From the NCBI RefSeq assembly GCF_900108555.1, contig NZ_FNWV01000013.1:1-64000 (forward strand): a DNA stretch of 64,000 nt, written 5' to 3'. The notes under the pieces are model-generated. The model saw only the letters and a list, made by a program, of their open reading frames with translations. It ran no database searches and was not told the DNA's origin. This stretch comes from Ruminococcus flavefaciens. Its GTDB lineage: Bacteria > Bacillota > Clostridia > Oscillospirales > Ruminococcaceae. Position numbers and translations under genes: made by a program. Shown here one piece after another: positions 52,795 through 61,318 of this stretch; position 1 is the first letter of the stretch; the number at the start of each line of letters is the position of its first letter.

Positions 52795-53664
52795 ATGTCA
52801 CTGAACAGTTTCATTTTCAAAAAAATGTGTACTAAAAGCGACAGGAAACGTGACGCAGGTCTTACGACTCCGCCCGAGATAAGACGCTTTGATGATATTC
52901 AGTACGGTAAGAACAGAAAATGGCAGATAATGGACGTTTACCGCCCTAAAGCAGCTAAAGGCAGGCTCCCCGTTATCGTAAGCTTTCACGGCGGCGGCTG
53001 GACCTACGGCACTAAAGAGACTTATCAGTTTTACTGCATGGAGCTTGCAAAGCGCGGATTTGCAGTGGTAAATTTCACGTACAGACTTGCTCCGAAATAC
53101 CGCCACCCTGCTCCCTACCATGATACGAATGCAGTCTTTCGCTGGGTACTGAAAAATGCCGACAAGCTGGGCTTCGATACGGATAATATCTTCGCTGTGG
53201 GAGACTCCGCAGGTGCAATGGGAATAGCTCTGTATGCCTGCATGGTGACTGACAGCGAATACGCAAAGAACTACAAATTCAGGATACCCGAGGGGCTGAA
53301 AATAAAGGGACTTGGTCTCAACTGCGGCATTTATGACATCTTCAAGGAAGATAGTGTAGGAACTTTAAAGGATTATCTGCCTAAAAAGTATCCCCTTTCT
53401 CTGCTTAAACAGCTGAACGTAGTCGATAATGTGACCGCGGATTTTCCGCCCTGCTTCATTATGACATCAAATGAGGACTTTCTGAACTATCAGTCTCCCC
53501 TGCTTGCGGAAAAGCTTGACCGGCTGGGAGTAAAATACGTATACAAGGTATACGGTGATGAAAATAATCCGCTCTCTCACGTTTTCCACTGCAATGTAAA
53601 GTCTGCTGATGCGGCAGCTGCAAACGATGACGAGTGCGCATTTTTCAAGGGATTAATTAAATAA
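52795..53664 (+). CDS. Alpha/beta hydrolase (HSL/BD-FAE-type esterase)
   Basis: The 289-residue esterase has the oxyanion motif HGGGW (65-69), nucleophile elbow GDSAG with Ser138, and a late SHVF His. It lacks a signal peptide and is cytoplasmic. Proteins of this group remove acetyl or other acyl groups from sugars or small esters; here the substrate is unknown. AAGGAG lies 8 nt before the ATG. Confidence 0.85.
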   Translation: MSLNSFIFKKMCTKSDRKRDAGLTTPPEIRRFDDIQYGKNRKWQIMDVYRPKAAKGRLPVIVSFHGGGWTYGTKETYQFYCMELAKRGFAVVNFTYRLAPKYRHPAPYHDTNAVFRWVLKNADKLGFDTDNIFAVGDSAGAMGIALYACMVTDSEYAKNYKFRIPEGLKIKGLGLNCGIYDIFKEDSVGTLKDYLPKKYPLSLLKQLNVVDNVTADFPPCFIMTSNEDFLNYQSPLLAEKLDRLGVKYVYKVYGDENNPLSHVFHCNVKSADAAAANDDECAFFKGLIK

Positions 53665-53697
53665 AACACAGCCGCAGTGCGGCGGAATAGAGGTAAT

Positions 53698-54375
53698 ATG
53701 AAAACATCGGCAGTTATTGTCTGTGCAGGCAGTTCAACAAGAATGGGCGGTGTCAATAAGATACTGCTGCCACTGGGCGAAAGAAAGGTCATAGGCGTGA
53801 CCATGCAGGCTTTTCAGCAGTGCGAAAGCATCACAGAAATAGTTATCGTTGCCCGTGAGAGCGATATACCTGCAATACAGGAGGAAGCCAAAGCCGCAGG
53901 CATAACCAAGCTTGCAGCCTGCACCACAGGCGGCTCTACACGTCAGGAAAGCGTTATCAACGGCATAAAGAAGATATCAAAGGAGACCGAGCTTGTTGCC
54001 ATACATGACGGTGCGCGTCCGCTGGTAAAACCCGAGCATATCGAAAAGGTCATCAAGGACGCTTCTGTATTCGGCGGTGCTACCCTTGGAGTTCCCGTAA
54101 AGGACACTATCAAGACCGTTGACGGCGGACTTATCATTGATACTCCCCCGAGAAGTTCGCTGTACATCACTCAGACTCCGCAGATATTCAAGCGCAATCT
54201 TTACTTTGAGGGTATAGACTTTGCTCTCGAACACGGACTTGATTTCACAGACGACTGCCAGCTTGTTGAAGCTATCGGCGGCAAGGTCGCAATGACTGTG
54301 GGAGATTATACAAATATAAAGATAACGACTCCCGAGGATATCGCTATTGCGGAAGTTCTTCTGAAACAAAAATAA
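53698..54375 (+). CDS. ispD: 2-C-methyl-D-erythritol 4-phosphate cytidylyltransferase
   Basis: The 225-residue enzyme makes CDP-ME in the non-mevalonate isoprenoid pathway. The CTP-binding motif CAGSSTRMGGVNK is near the N-terminus, followed by HDGARPLV, GVPVKDTIK and TQTPQIFK, all typical. The ATG at 53698 is preferred because GAGGTAAT precedes it. It is the third gene after dcd and the hydrolase. Confidence 0.94.
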   Translation: MKTSAVIVCAGSSTRMGGVNKILLPLGERKVIGVTMQAFQQCESITEIVIVARESDIPAIQEEAKAAGITKLAACTTGGSTRQESVINGIKKISKETELVAIHDGARPLVKPEHIEKVIKDASVFGGATLGVPVKDTIKTVDGGLIIDTPPRSSLYITQTPQIFKRNLYFEGIDFALEHGLDFTDDCQLVEAIGGKVAMTVGDYTNIKITTPEDIAIAEVLLKQK

Positions 54376-54391
54376 ACAAAACCTTATCAAC

Positions 54392-54416
54392 TGTAGGGAC
54401 GCCCAATGGGCGTCCT
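54392..54416. repeat. TGTAGGGACG palindrome
   Basis: TGTAGGGACGCCC pairs with GGGCGTCC around an AAT loop, a member of the TGTAGGG family. Confidence 0.7.
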
Positions 54417-54493
54417 CATTTTTTTACCTTGAAAAACTATCGTCCTCACAAAATAAGGTAACGCCGTAATACGGATACCCATGTAAAAGATAT

Positions 54494-54516
54494 GCCCCGA
54501 GACAATGCCTCGGGGC
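54494..54516. terminator. Possible terminator between ispD and the 54562 gene
   Basis: GCCCCGAG pairs with CTCGGGGC; T-rich stretches on both sides are weak. Confidence 0.5.
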
Positions 54517-54561
54517 TTATTTGTTCTGTTCTTTTATTATATAAATCAGAGTTACGATAGA

Positions 54562-54867
54562 TCATTCATCTTCGCAATATATGATTTCATAATCTTCGCC
54601 TAATTCTTCTTGTAAACGTTTATACCCCTCTTTAGCTTTTTTATAGAATGTCTCCTTCTCTTTGTCTGACCATAACAACGGATTTGAAGGACAATTCCAA
54701 TCTAATGCATTATCATGTTCGATTCCTAACTTACACAAATATTTTTTCAATTCTGAAGATATAGGAAGATTATCAAGTGAGACTAAGCCATTATCACCCC
54801 AAAGACATGGGCAAAAGTCTTCACCGCAGCCCCATTCAAACCAATACTTAAAGACATATTTTGCCAT
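54562..54867 (-). CDS. Small acidic cysteine-containing hypothetical protein
   Basis: The 101-residue soluble protein has FEWGCGEDFCPCLWG near the start, DWNCPSNP in the middle and a helical C-terminal half (ETFYKKAKEGYKRLQEEL). I recall similar small uncharacterised proteins but no function. It is more AT-rich than its neighbours, suggesting recent arrival. Its own TTGACA promoter and GGAGGTG SD show it is expressed. It could be an immunity protein or a small metal-binding protein; neither can be shown. Confidence 0.6.
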   Translation of the reverse strand: MAKYVFKYWFEWGCGEDFCPCLWGDNGLVSLDNLPISSELKKYLCKLGIEHDNALDWNCPSNPLLWSDKEKETFYKKAKEGYKRLQEELGEDYEIIYCEDE

Positions 54868-54905
54868 ACACTCACCTCCATTAATTCCGATTTATGTCAG
54901 CAACA

Positions 54906-54934
54906 ATTATAGCACGGCATCGCTCCACTGTCAA
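54906..54934 (-). promoter_or_regulatory. Promoter of the 54562 gene
   Basis: The minus strand reads TTGACA (54929-54934), 17 bp, TATAAT (54906-54911): a perfect consensus. Confidence 0.9.
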
Positions 54935-55023
54935 TACAAATAATATGACTTAATGTAGGGACGCCCTCTCTTGCGGTGCGCCTTCGTATTATTTCGCTGT
55001 TCTTTAAAAACTTGGAACAGCGA

Positions 55024-55137
55024 CCAGAGACGCTGCCTCTGGACTCCGCCAAAGGGGTGGTGACCCCTTTGGAATCCCATTCATATTCTTATTGTAACCA
55101 TTCTGTAACCTTCGGGCTGCTTCGGCAGTCTTTTTTA
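55024..55137 (+). other. Hairpin pair and terminator upstream of the phage island
   Basis: CCAGAG/CTCTGG (55024-55042) and CCAAAGGGGT/ACCCCTTTGG (55049-55072) are followed by a UUCG-capped terminator GGGCTGC/GCAGTCT plus T-run (55114-55137). There is no ORF. It may be a small RNA or a recurring clostridial intergenic element. Confidence 0.5.
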
Positions 55138-55143
55138 TTTGGT

Positions 55144-55175
55144 CTGCACAATAATAACCCGTATGAATTGTGCAG
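55144..55175. promoter_or_regulatory. Perfect 9-bp inverted repeat before the phage island
   Basis: CTGCACAAT (55144-55152) is the inverse of ATTGTGCAG (55167-55175). It lies about 120 bp before the small terminase gene and may be an operator. Confidence 0.45.
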
Positions 55176-55293
55176 GTATACAAAGTGAAAAATTATTTTT
55201 TCAATATTCAACGGGTATGCATTGAATTTGACCTTTTTTCAGCCCCCTTATGAACGGTGGTTTTGTTCGGGACTGAAAGGAGGTCATACTTTT

Positions 55294-55779
55294 TTGAACA
55301 GAAACACTAAAGCAAAACTCAATATCTTCTGTTGTAACTATGTTACACTGGGCAACGCGGAGGAAGCCGCTTTGAAAGCAGGCTTTCCCCGTGAAAATGC
55401 TCTCACCGCAGGCATCGAGCTCCTCAAAACAAAAGAATGTCAGGATACTATCGCACGGATAAGAGATATCCTCTCCGACAGCGGCAGCATTATATCAGGT
55501 CTGAAAAGGCTTGCTTTCGGCAGCTGCACCGACGCAGTATATCTTGTTTTCGCCGATGAGCTGCCGCCTGCGGAAACTATCGGAAAGCTTGATCTTTTCA
55601 ACGTTTCCGAAATAAAACGTGTAAAAGGAGGCGGTGTAGAAGTAAAATTCTTCGACAGAATGAAAGCTCTCGAAAAGCTGTTCGAGCTTGAAAATGCCTA
55701 CAGCGACCGCGACAAGGCGGCAAGTCTCATAAGAGCCATGACCGCTGATGAGGAGTGTGAGGGCTTTGAAGATAACTAA
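55294..55779 (+). CDS. Phage terminase small subunit
   Basis: The 161-residue protein has the terminase_2 pattern (FCCNYVTLGNAEEAALKAGFP, LLKTKECQDTIARI), a DNA-binding helix-turn-helix region that recognises packaging sites, then a C-terminal oligomerisation region. The start is a TTG at 55294 with GGAGG 9 nt upstream. It is the first gene of the phage island and overlaps the large subunit gene. Confidence 0.8.
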   Translation: MNRNTKAKLNIFCCNYVTLGNAEEAALKAGFPRENALTAGIELLKTKECQDTIARIRDILSDSGSIISGLKRLAFGSCTDAVYLVFADELPPAETIGKLDLFNVSEIKRVKGGGVEVKFFDRMKALEKLFELENAYSDRDKAASLIRAMTADEECEGFEDN

Positions 55780-57013
55780 ACTCTCACTCAAACAAAAGAT
55801 AGCCATGAGATGGTGGCTATCCCCGAAGTTCAGCGGCTATGACGCTATCATATGCGACGGAGCTGTGCGAAGCGGCAAGACTCTTTCAATGTCGCTGGGA
55901 TTCGTATTCTGGGCAAGTCAGCGATTTAACGGCGGAGCTTTCGCCATGTGCGGAAAAACTATAACCTCGCTCCGCAGAAACGTTGTGACACCCATGCTCC
56001 CTGTGCTGAAAGAGCAGGGCTTCATTATCAATGAAAAGGTCAGCGGCAATTACTTCGATATGACATTTAACGGCTGCACCAACAGAGTATACCTTTTCGG
56101 CGGCAAGGACGAAAGCTCCGCTGCTCTCATACAGGGTATGACTCTGTCGGGAGTATTCTTCGATGAAGTGGCACTCATGCCCCGTTCATTCGTTGAACAG
56201 GCTTTAGCAAGATGCTCTGTGAACGGCTCGAAAATGTGGTTCAACTGCAATCCCGATAATCCGTCACACTGGTTCTACAACGAATGGATAAAGAAGCGGA
56301 AAGAGAAAAACGCTCTGTACCTGCACTTCACTATGGCGGATAATCCGTCACTTTCAAAAAGCGTCAGAAAACGCTATGAGCGTATGTATTCAGGTACTTT
56401 CTACGACCGTTTCATACTTGGAAAATGGACGGCTTCACAGGGAGTCGTATACCCTATGTTCAGCGAAAGCGAACACGTTTTCAGCGGCGATATCGAGTGC
56501 GAAAAATACGTCATATCCTGCGATTACGGCACTGTTAATCCCTCGTCCTTCGGACTCTGGGGACTCAGCGGCGGAATATGGTACAGGCTCAGCGAATACT
56601 ACTACGACTCACGCCGCGAGGGCTTATCCCGTACCGATGAGGAACACTATGCAGCACTTGAAGAGCTTGCAGGCTCGCGGCATATCGAAAAGGTCATTGT
56701 TGACCCATCCGCAGCAAGCTTCATCGAATGTATCCGCAGACACGAAAAATATCCCGTAGTCAAAGCCGATAACGATGTTATTTCGGGCATAAGACAGGTA
56801 AGCACAGCTCTTAAACAGGGCAGGCTGAAATTCCATTCCTCATGCAGGGATATACTGAGGGAGTTCACGCTGTACAGCTGGAACGAAAAGGCAGGCACAG
56901 ATGCTCCCATAAAGGAAAACGACCATGCTATGGACGATATGCGCTACTTTGTGGCGGATATGCTCAATTCTCAGGACAGCGGCGACTTTTTCGCACTGTC
57001 CGTTACCCGATAA
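55748..57013 (+). CDS. Phage terminase large subunit (PBSX-like)
   Basis: The 421-residue packaging motor has Walker A GAVRSGKT (38-45), Walker B GVFFDEVALM and a nuclease domain with CDYGTVNPSSFGLWG and the final DHAMDDMRY acidic cluster. All key residues look intact. The ATG at 55748 overlaps the small subunit; a TTG at 55766 is an alternative start. It is followed by the portal gene. Confidence 0.92.
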   Translation: MRSVRALKITKLSLKQKIAMRWWLSPKFSGYDAIICDGAVRSGKTLSMSLGFVFWASQRFNGGAFAMCGKTITSLRRNVVTPMLPVLKEQGFIINEKVSGNYFDMTFNGCTNRVYLFGGKDESSAALIQGMTLSGVFFDEVALMPRSFVEQALARCSVNGSKMWFNCNPDNPSHWFYNEWIKKRKEKNALYLHFTMADNPSLSKSVRKRYERMYSGTFYDRFILGKWTASQGVVYPMFSESEHVFSGDIECEKYVISCDYGTVNPSSFGLWGLSGGIWYRLSEYYYDSRREGLSRTDEEHYAALEELAGSRHIEKVIVDPSAASFIECIRRHEKYPVVKADNDVISGIRQVSTALKQGRLKFHSSCRDILREFTLYSWNEKAGTDAPIKENDHAMDDMRYFVADMLNSQDSGDFFALSVTR

Positions 57014-57046
57014 AACTACCGTTCAATAAATCAAAAAGGAGGAATT

Positions 57047-58183
57047 ATGAAGCTTTTTCAGAAGAAAAACACTCCGAAAACTGCTCCCGAGCTTATAAGC
57101 GCACAGCGTTCATGCTGTGAGAAATTCGCTCTCCCTGCGGCTGTTCAGCCCTATGAAAAGGAGCTTTACGACAGGCTTCGCTATGCCGTACCTATCATTG
57201 ATGCGGCTATTATGAAGATAATCAGGCTCACAGGCGGCTTCCGCGTTATATCCTCGGACGAGAGATATCAGCAGGAGCTTGACGACTTCCTTGCAAATGT
57301 TCCCGTAGGTCTTACAGGACGCTCAATAGGCTGCTTTGCGGATAATTTCCTCGACAGTCTCCTCACTTACGGAAGTGCCGCAGGAGAGATAGTTCCCGAC
57401 AATGAGGAACAGCGCATTGCAGGGCTTTGGAACGGCGATGTTTCACGCATAAGGCTGTCCGCAGGGGCTGCACCGTTCAGCAGGAGCTATACTGTCATCG
57501 CTCCCGACGGCAGCTCCCGTAAAATAGCTCACCCCGAACGCATACTCTATGCTTCACTCACAGGGGGCAATTCCCTGCTCAGAGGGCTTCCGTCACTCAG
57601 CGGTATCCTTATGAGGATATACGAATGTATCGGTCAGAATTTCGACCGCGCAGGAAATGTCCGCTATGCTGTGACTTACAAGCCCTCGGGACAGGCAGGA
57701 GATATGATGAACTCCCGTGAACGTGCTCAGCAGATAGCACGTGAGTGGGCAGACGGTATGAACTCCGCCAGATACGGTCAGGTAAAGGACTTTGTGGCTG
57801 TGGGAGATGTAGATATCAAGGTCATAGGTGCTGAAAATCAGCTCTTTGACACAAATGTCCCTGTAAGACAGATTCTCGAACAGCTCATTGCAAAGCTCTC
57901 CATACCGCCGTTCCTGCTGGGGCTCTCATGGAGCTCTACGGAGAGAATGTCATCTCAGCAGGCGGACATACTCACATCGGAGCTTGAATACTACCGCAGA
58001 CTTCTCACACCTGTCATATGCGATGTGGGCAATTCATTCCTTGCTTCCATAGGCGCGGAAGCTTCCTGCTCAATAGAGTGGGACAATATCAATCTACAGG
58101 ACGAAACAGCTCTTGCAGAAGCAAGGCTGAAAAACGCTCAGGCGAGAGAAATTGAGCTCCGCCTTGAAAAAAATGAAGAATAA
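57047..58183 (+). CDS. Phage portal protein
   Basis: The 378-residue protein forms the dodecameric DNA gate at a capsid vertex. The portal pattern is visible in YAVPIIDAAIMKIIRLTGG, LTYGSAAGEIV, PPFLLGLSWSSTERMSSQQAD and the C-terminal helical AEARLKNAQAREIELR. GGAGG precedes the ATG by 6 nt. It lies between the terminase and major capsid genes. Confidence 0.85.
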   Translation: MKLFQKKNTPKTAPELISAQRSCCEKFALPAAVQPYEKELYDRLRYAVPIIDAAIMKIIRLTGGFRVISSDERYQQELDDFLANVPVGLTGRSIGCFADNFLDSLLTYGSAAGEIVPDNEEQRIAGLWNGDVSRIRLSAGAAPFSRSYTVIAPDGSSRKIAHPERILYASLTGGNSLLRGLPSLSGILMRIYECIGQNFDRAGNVRYAVTYKPSGQAGDMMNSRERAQQIAREWADGMNSARYGQVKDFVAVGDVDIKVIGAENQLFDTNVPVRQILEQLIAKLSIPPFLLGLSWSSTERMSSQQADILTSELEYYRRLLTPVICDVGNSFLASIGAEASCSIEWDNINLQDETALAEARLKNAQAREIELRLEKNEE

Positions 58184-58196
58184 CGGAGGTAAATCT

Positions 58197-59165
58197 ATGT
58201 ATAACGATATCAAACTTGAAAAGGGTCTTTACAATCTCAGCGGAAAGTCATTCACAGCTGCTCTTGAGGAGCTTGACCCCTCCTCGGCATATGCAGGCAC
58301 TCCCCTTGAAAAGCTGGACGCTTTCGAGAGACAGCTCAAGCGTTTCAATATCAGGATAAACGGTCAGGACTGCGACTGCGTTGAGAAGTTCTTCTCAACT
58401 ACTGAGACTGCCGTTCTCTTCCCCGAGTTCGTTACACGCTGTATCAGAAAGGGCTTCGATGAGACTGTTCTCAGATCTGTCTGCGCTGCAAAGACAGTAT
58501 GTGCAAGCGGTCAGTATCTGGGCTGTGTACTCGATGACACCGAGACTTACACAACTACCGATCAGACAGAAACTCTCCCAGAGGCTAAGGTCACAGAAAG
58601 CACTACTGCTACTGTGCTTGAAAAGTTCGGCAGACTTATCAGTGCTTCCTATGAGGCTATCCGTCAGCAGCGACTCGATGTTTTCGGCGTTATGCTCAGA
58701 AGTGTGGGTGCAAGACTTGCTGTGTCGGTGGTAAAAAAGGCTGTTGCAGTACTTGAAGCTGATACAACTCCTATCACTACTTCCGCCCTCACATACGATG
58801 ACCTTGCTGCACTTTACGGCGAGTTTGACTGCTTCGATATGACTACAGTCATCGCTTCTCCTGCTGTCGCTTCAAAGATAGCTGCTATGGATCAGCTCAA
58901 GGAGTGCTCTGCAAATGCGGACGGCAAGCTCATTCTCCCATTCGGCTCAGAGCTGGTCAAGACATCGGCTGCCGATAATGATACTATCATCGGTATAGAC
59001 CGCAATTTCGCACTTGAATTCATCACAAGCACAGACCTTATCATGGAGACCGACAAGCTCATCGACCGTCAGCTCGATCAGATGACAGTTTCTATCACCT
59101 GCGGTTTCAGAAAGATAACTCCAGATGCTGTTAAGGTGCTTACTATTACGGCTGCAACGGAATAA
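58197..59165 (+). CDS. Phage major capsid protein (HK97-like)
   Basis: The 322-residue protein is read as the capsid subunit from its position and its HK97-type layout. It has a charged N-terminal region, a central TTVIASPAVASKIAAMDQL segment and a C-terminal LDQMTVSITCGFRKITPDAVKVL strand region. The ATG at 58197 is 7 nt from GGAGG; a longer frame overlapping the portal is rejected. Codon use is strongly biased, like that of highly expressed host genes. Confidence 0.75.
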   Translation: MYNDIKLEKGLYNLSGKSFTAALEELDPSSAYAGTPLEKLDAFERQLKRFNIRINGQDCDCVEKFFSTTETAVLFPEFVTRCIRKGFDETVLRSVCAAKTVCASGQYLGCVLDDTETYTTTDQTETLPEAKVTESTTATVLEKFGRLISASYEAIRQQRLDVFGVMLRSVGARLAVSVVKKAVAVLEADTTPITTSALTYDDLAALYGEFDCFDMTTVIASPAVASKIAAMDQLKECSANADGKLILPFGSELVKTSAADNDTIIGIDRNFALEFITSTDLIMETDKLIDRQLDQMTVSITCGFRKITPDAVKVLTITAATE

Positions 59166-59313
59166 AGCCATTTATGACGCGGGCTGCCAAAGGCAGCCCC
59201 TACATATAATCATTTTCATTATCGTGTTATATTCGGGCGAGCGGAACTCGCCCCTACATATAACTATGCACTAAGCACTAAAAACTGATCACTATTTCCC
59301 GAAAGGAGATAAT
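59166..59313. repeat. Palindromes and heptamer array inside the phage island
   Basis: Two TGTAGGG-family palindromes (GGGCTGCC...GGCAGCCCCTACAT at about 59181-59208; GGGCGAG...CTCGCCCCTACAT at about 59235-59260) are followed by 7-mers of the CTAAGCA/CTAAAAA type (59263-59296), all between the capsid and protease genes. Confidence 0.75.
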
Positions 59314-60144
59314 ATGGACAAGTCTATTCTCGATAAGATAAACAAATTCACACGCCGTCCGCTCTCTGAAGACGAGGTATATGTATTCTCGGTCATACTC
59401 TGCGATAACGATATCGACCGCGACTGTGACCGCTTCTCGGAAAATGCTCTCGGTACTCTCAGAGAAAAGTTCATCGGCAAGACAGGTATCTTCGACCATG
59501 ATGCTTCAACATTAAACCAGAATGCGCGTATCTTCGATACGGAGCTTGTCACCGATGATACACGCCTCACGCAGTTCGGCAAGCCTTACGTTTACCTCAA
59601 GGCTATGGCGTACATGGTAAGGACTGACGAAAACAAGAACCTCATTGCCGAAATTGACGGCGGCATCAAAAAGGATGTCAGCATTTCCTGCTCCGCAGCA
59701 AAGAGGATATGCTCGGTATGCGGCAATGACAAGAATATATCCACCTGCAATCACGTTAAGGGGAAAAAGTGCGGCGGCAGTATATGCCACACTGTTCTTG
59801 ATGACATCACGGACGCTTACGAATGGAGCTTCGTTGCCGTACCTGCTCAGGTAAACGCAGGAGTTACGAAGAAATACAGCGACGATGATACCATAAAGTC
59901 CCAGGCTAAGGATATACAGCTATGTGATGAAGAGCTTCGACGTGATATCCGCAAGGCTGCATATTTTGCAGGCGGTAGGGCGGCGGCTGATATAGCTTCC
60001 GTATCGGCTGCAAATATGAATACTCAGCAGCTTATCGCGCTTCGCAGGTCCTTTGAGTTACAGTGCAGAAAAACAAAAACAGAGGTGCAGCTTGAATACA
60101 GTGCGGAAGCTGACGATACCGCGGAATGTTTCACTATGAGATAA
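59314..60144 (+). CDS. Phage prohead-protease-like protein with zinc-ribbon insertion
   Basis: The 276-residue protein resembles caudoviral prohead proteases. His62 lies in GIFDHDAS, a candidate nucleophile Ser in DVSISCS (123-127), and a WSFVAVPAQ strand follows. Between them is a cysteine cluster (CSVCG at 133-137, CNH at 145-147, C153, CH at 158-159) that looks like a zinc ribbon. The C-terminal 80 residues may act as scaffold. It lies after, not before, the capsid gene, which is the reverse of the common order. Confidence 0.7.
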   Translation: MDKSILDKINKFTRRPLSEDEVYVFSVILCDNDIDRDCDRFSENALGTLREKFIGKTGIFDHDASTLNQNARIFDTELVTDDTRLTQFGKPYVYLKAMAYMVRTDENKNLIAEIDGGIKKDVSISCSAAKRICSVCGNDKNISTCNHVKGKKCGGSICHTVLDDITDAYEWSFVAVPAQVNAGVTKKYSDDDTIKSQAKDIQLCDEELRRDIRKAAYFAGGRAAADIASVSAANMNTQQLIALRRSFELQCRKTKTEVQLEYSAEADDTAECFTMR

Positions 60145-60153
60145 GGAGGCAGT

Positions 60154-60522
60154 ATGGATATTCAGAAAATAACCGAGATATTCGAGCTTATGACAGGTGA
60201 GGAAAACAGCACCGAATACATGAAGCTCATATATCTTTCCATGCGTGAAGTAGACGATATCCTCAGACCAAATGCGGATATAAGCGACCTGAGACTTTGC
60301 TTTCTCTGCGCTGCACTGGCTTTTTACAGGCTGCAGCAGATACTTGCTGCAAGAGAAAGAGCAGATGTTACCTATGCAGGAAAGGTGCTGAAGGAGTCGC
60401 AGAATACTGCCTATGAGTACGCAAAGCAGCTCCTTAAAGATTACTTACAGATGTGCAAAAGCCTTATCACTGTCGAGACTTTCGTTTTCGGCAGCTTTTC
60501 CAGCGGAGAGGAGATGTTATAA
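60154..60522 (+). CDS. Phage head-tail connector-like protein
   Basis: The 122-residue, mostly helical protein (ITEIFELMTGEENSTEYMKL, LRLCFLCAALAFYRLQQIL) is in the position and of the size of Gp6-type head completion proteins. GGAGG precedes the ATG. The stop overlaps the next ATG by one base. Function is assigned by context. Confidence 0.55.
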   Translation: MDIQKITEIFELMTGEENSTEYMKLIYLSMREVDDILRPNADISDLRLCFLCAALAFYRLQQILAARERADVTYAGKVLKESQNTAYEYAKQLLKDYLQMCKSLITVETFVFGSFSSGEEML

Positions 60523-60932
60523 TGCTGCGCGAGATAATCAATGACATAACAGATAAGCTCACAGACAGCGGTGTTACAGCCGTTTACAGTGCCTTTGACG
60601 CAGTGGATATCGCAAAAAAGGAAAAGGGTATCTTCACTGTTGTGGGCATAGGCGGCTTTGAGTCTTACTCGCCTATTTATTCGCTTTACACTATCTTTAT
60701 CCCCTTCAAAGCCGATATAGAAATAAGCATTACAGCTCCGCCAAAGACCTCTATCGTTGATATATACGAGTTCTACGATAATAATATCGAACCTGTCATA
60801 TCCGATATGTGCGGACTTACCTGCTCGCTGTCGAAAATGAGTATCAAATTCGACTCAAATATACAGCGGCTTGTCCTCACCGCAAAGCTCTCGGCAAGCG
60901 GTATCACAAAAATAGAAAGGAGCAGCCCATGA
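60522..60932 (+). CDS. Phage head-completion/tail-terminator-like protein
   Basis: The 136-residue alpha/beta protein (LREIINDITDKLTDSGVTAV, GGFESYSPIYSLYTIFIPFK) has the size and place of neck or tail terminator proteins. The ATG at 60522 overlaps the previous stop, and its own TGA overlaps the next ATG (ATGA). Assigned by context only. Confidence 0.5.
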   Translation: MLREIINDITDKLTDSGVTAVYSAFDAVDIAKKEKGIFTVVGIGGFESYSPIYSLYTIFIPFKADIEISITAPPKTSIVDIYEFYDNNIEPVISDMCGLTCSLSKMSIKFDSNIQRLVLTAKLSASGITKIERSSP

Positions 60933-61318
60933 GTACTACGGAACTTACCAAGCATGAAGCTGTACCCGTAAATATTGCCTCAGCCGTTGTTTACTGCGAC
61001 GGCTTCAAGGCTGTATCCGCAAGAAGCATAAACGAAGAGTCAACGGCTGACGGCGGAAGCGTGTTCACCAACAACGCGAGCCGCAGTACAAAGCTTACCT
61101 TTTCGGGACGGATATTCGCGGACTATTCCGCAGATTTTATCTACAGCTTCAACGCCCTTGTAAAAAGCTCCGCTGCATTTAATGTGGAGTATATGGGACT
61201 TTGTTTCAGAAGCTGTCATCTGCTCTCATACACCTTTGACAATAAAAAAGGCGACTGGGCAGATGTAACGGTAACTCTGCTGACTGATGATGATATTGTA
61301 AGGAGCGATGATATTTGA
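60929..61318 (+). CDS. Small phage structural protein
   Basis: The 129-residue, beta-rich protein (VFTNNASRSTKLTFSGRIFA, YMGLCFRSCHLLSYTFDNKK) could be a tail tube-like or baseplate protein. It is coupled to both neighbours by 4-bp overlaps. GGAG lies 8 nt before the ATG. I do not recognise a family. Confidence 0.5.
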   Translation: MSTTELTKHEAVPVNIASAVVYCDGFKAVSARSINEESTADGGSVFTNNASRSTKLTFSGRIFADYSADFIYSFNALVKSSAAFNVEYMGLCFRSCHLLSYTFDNKKGDWADVTVTLLTDDDIVRSDDI

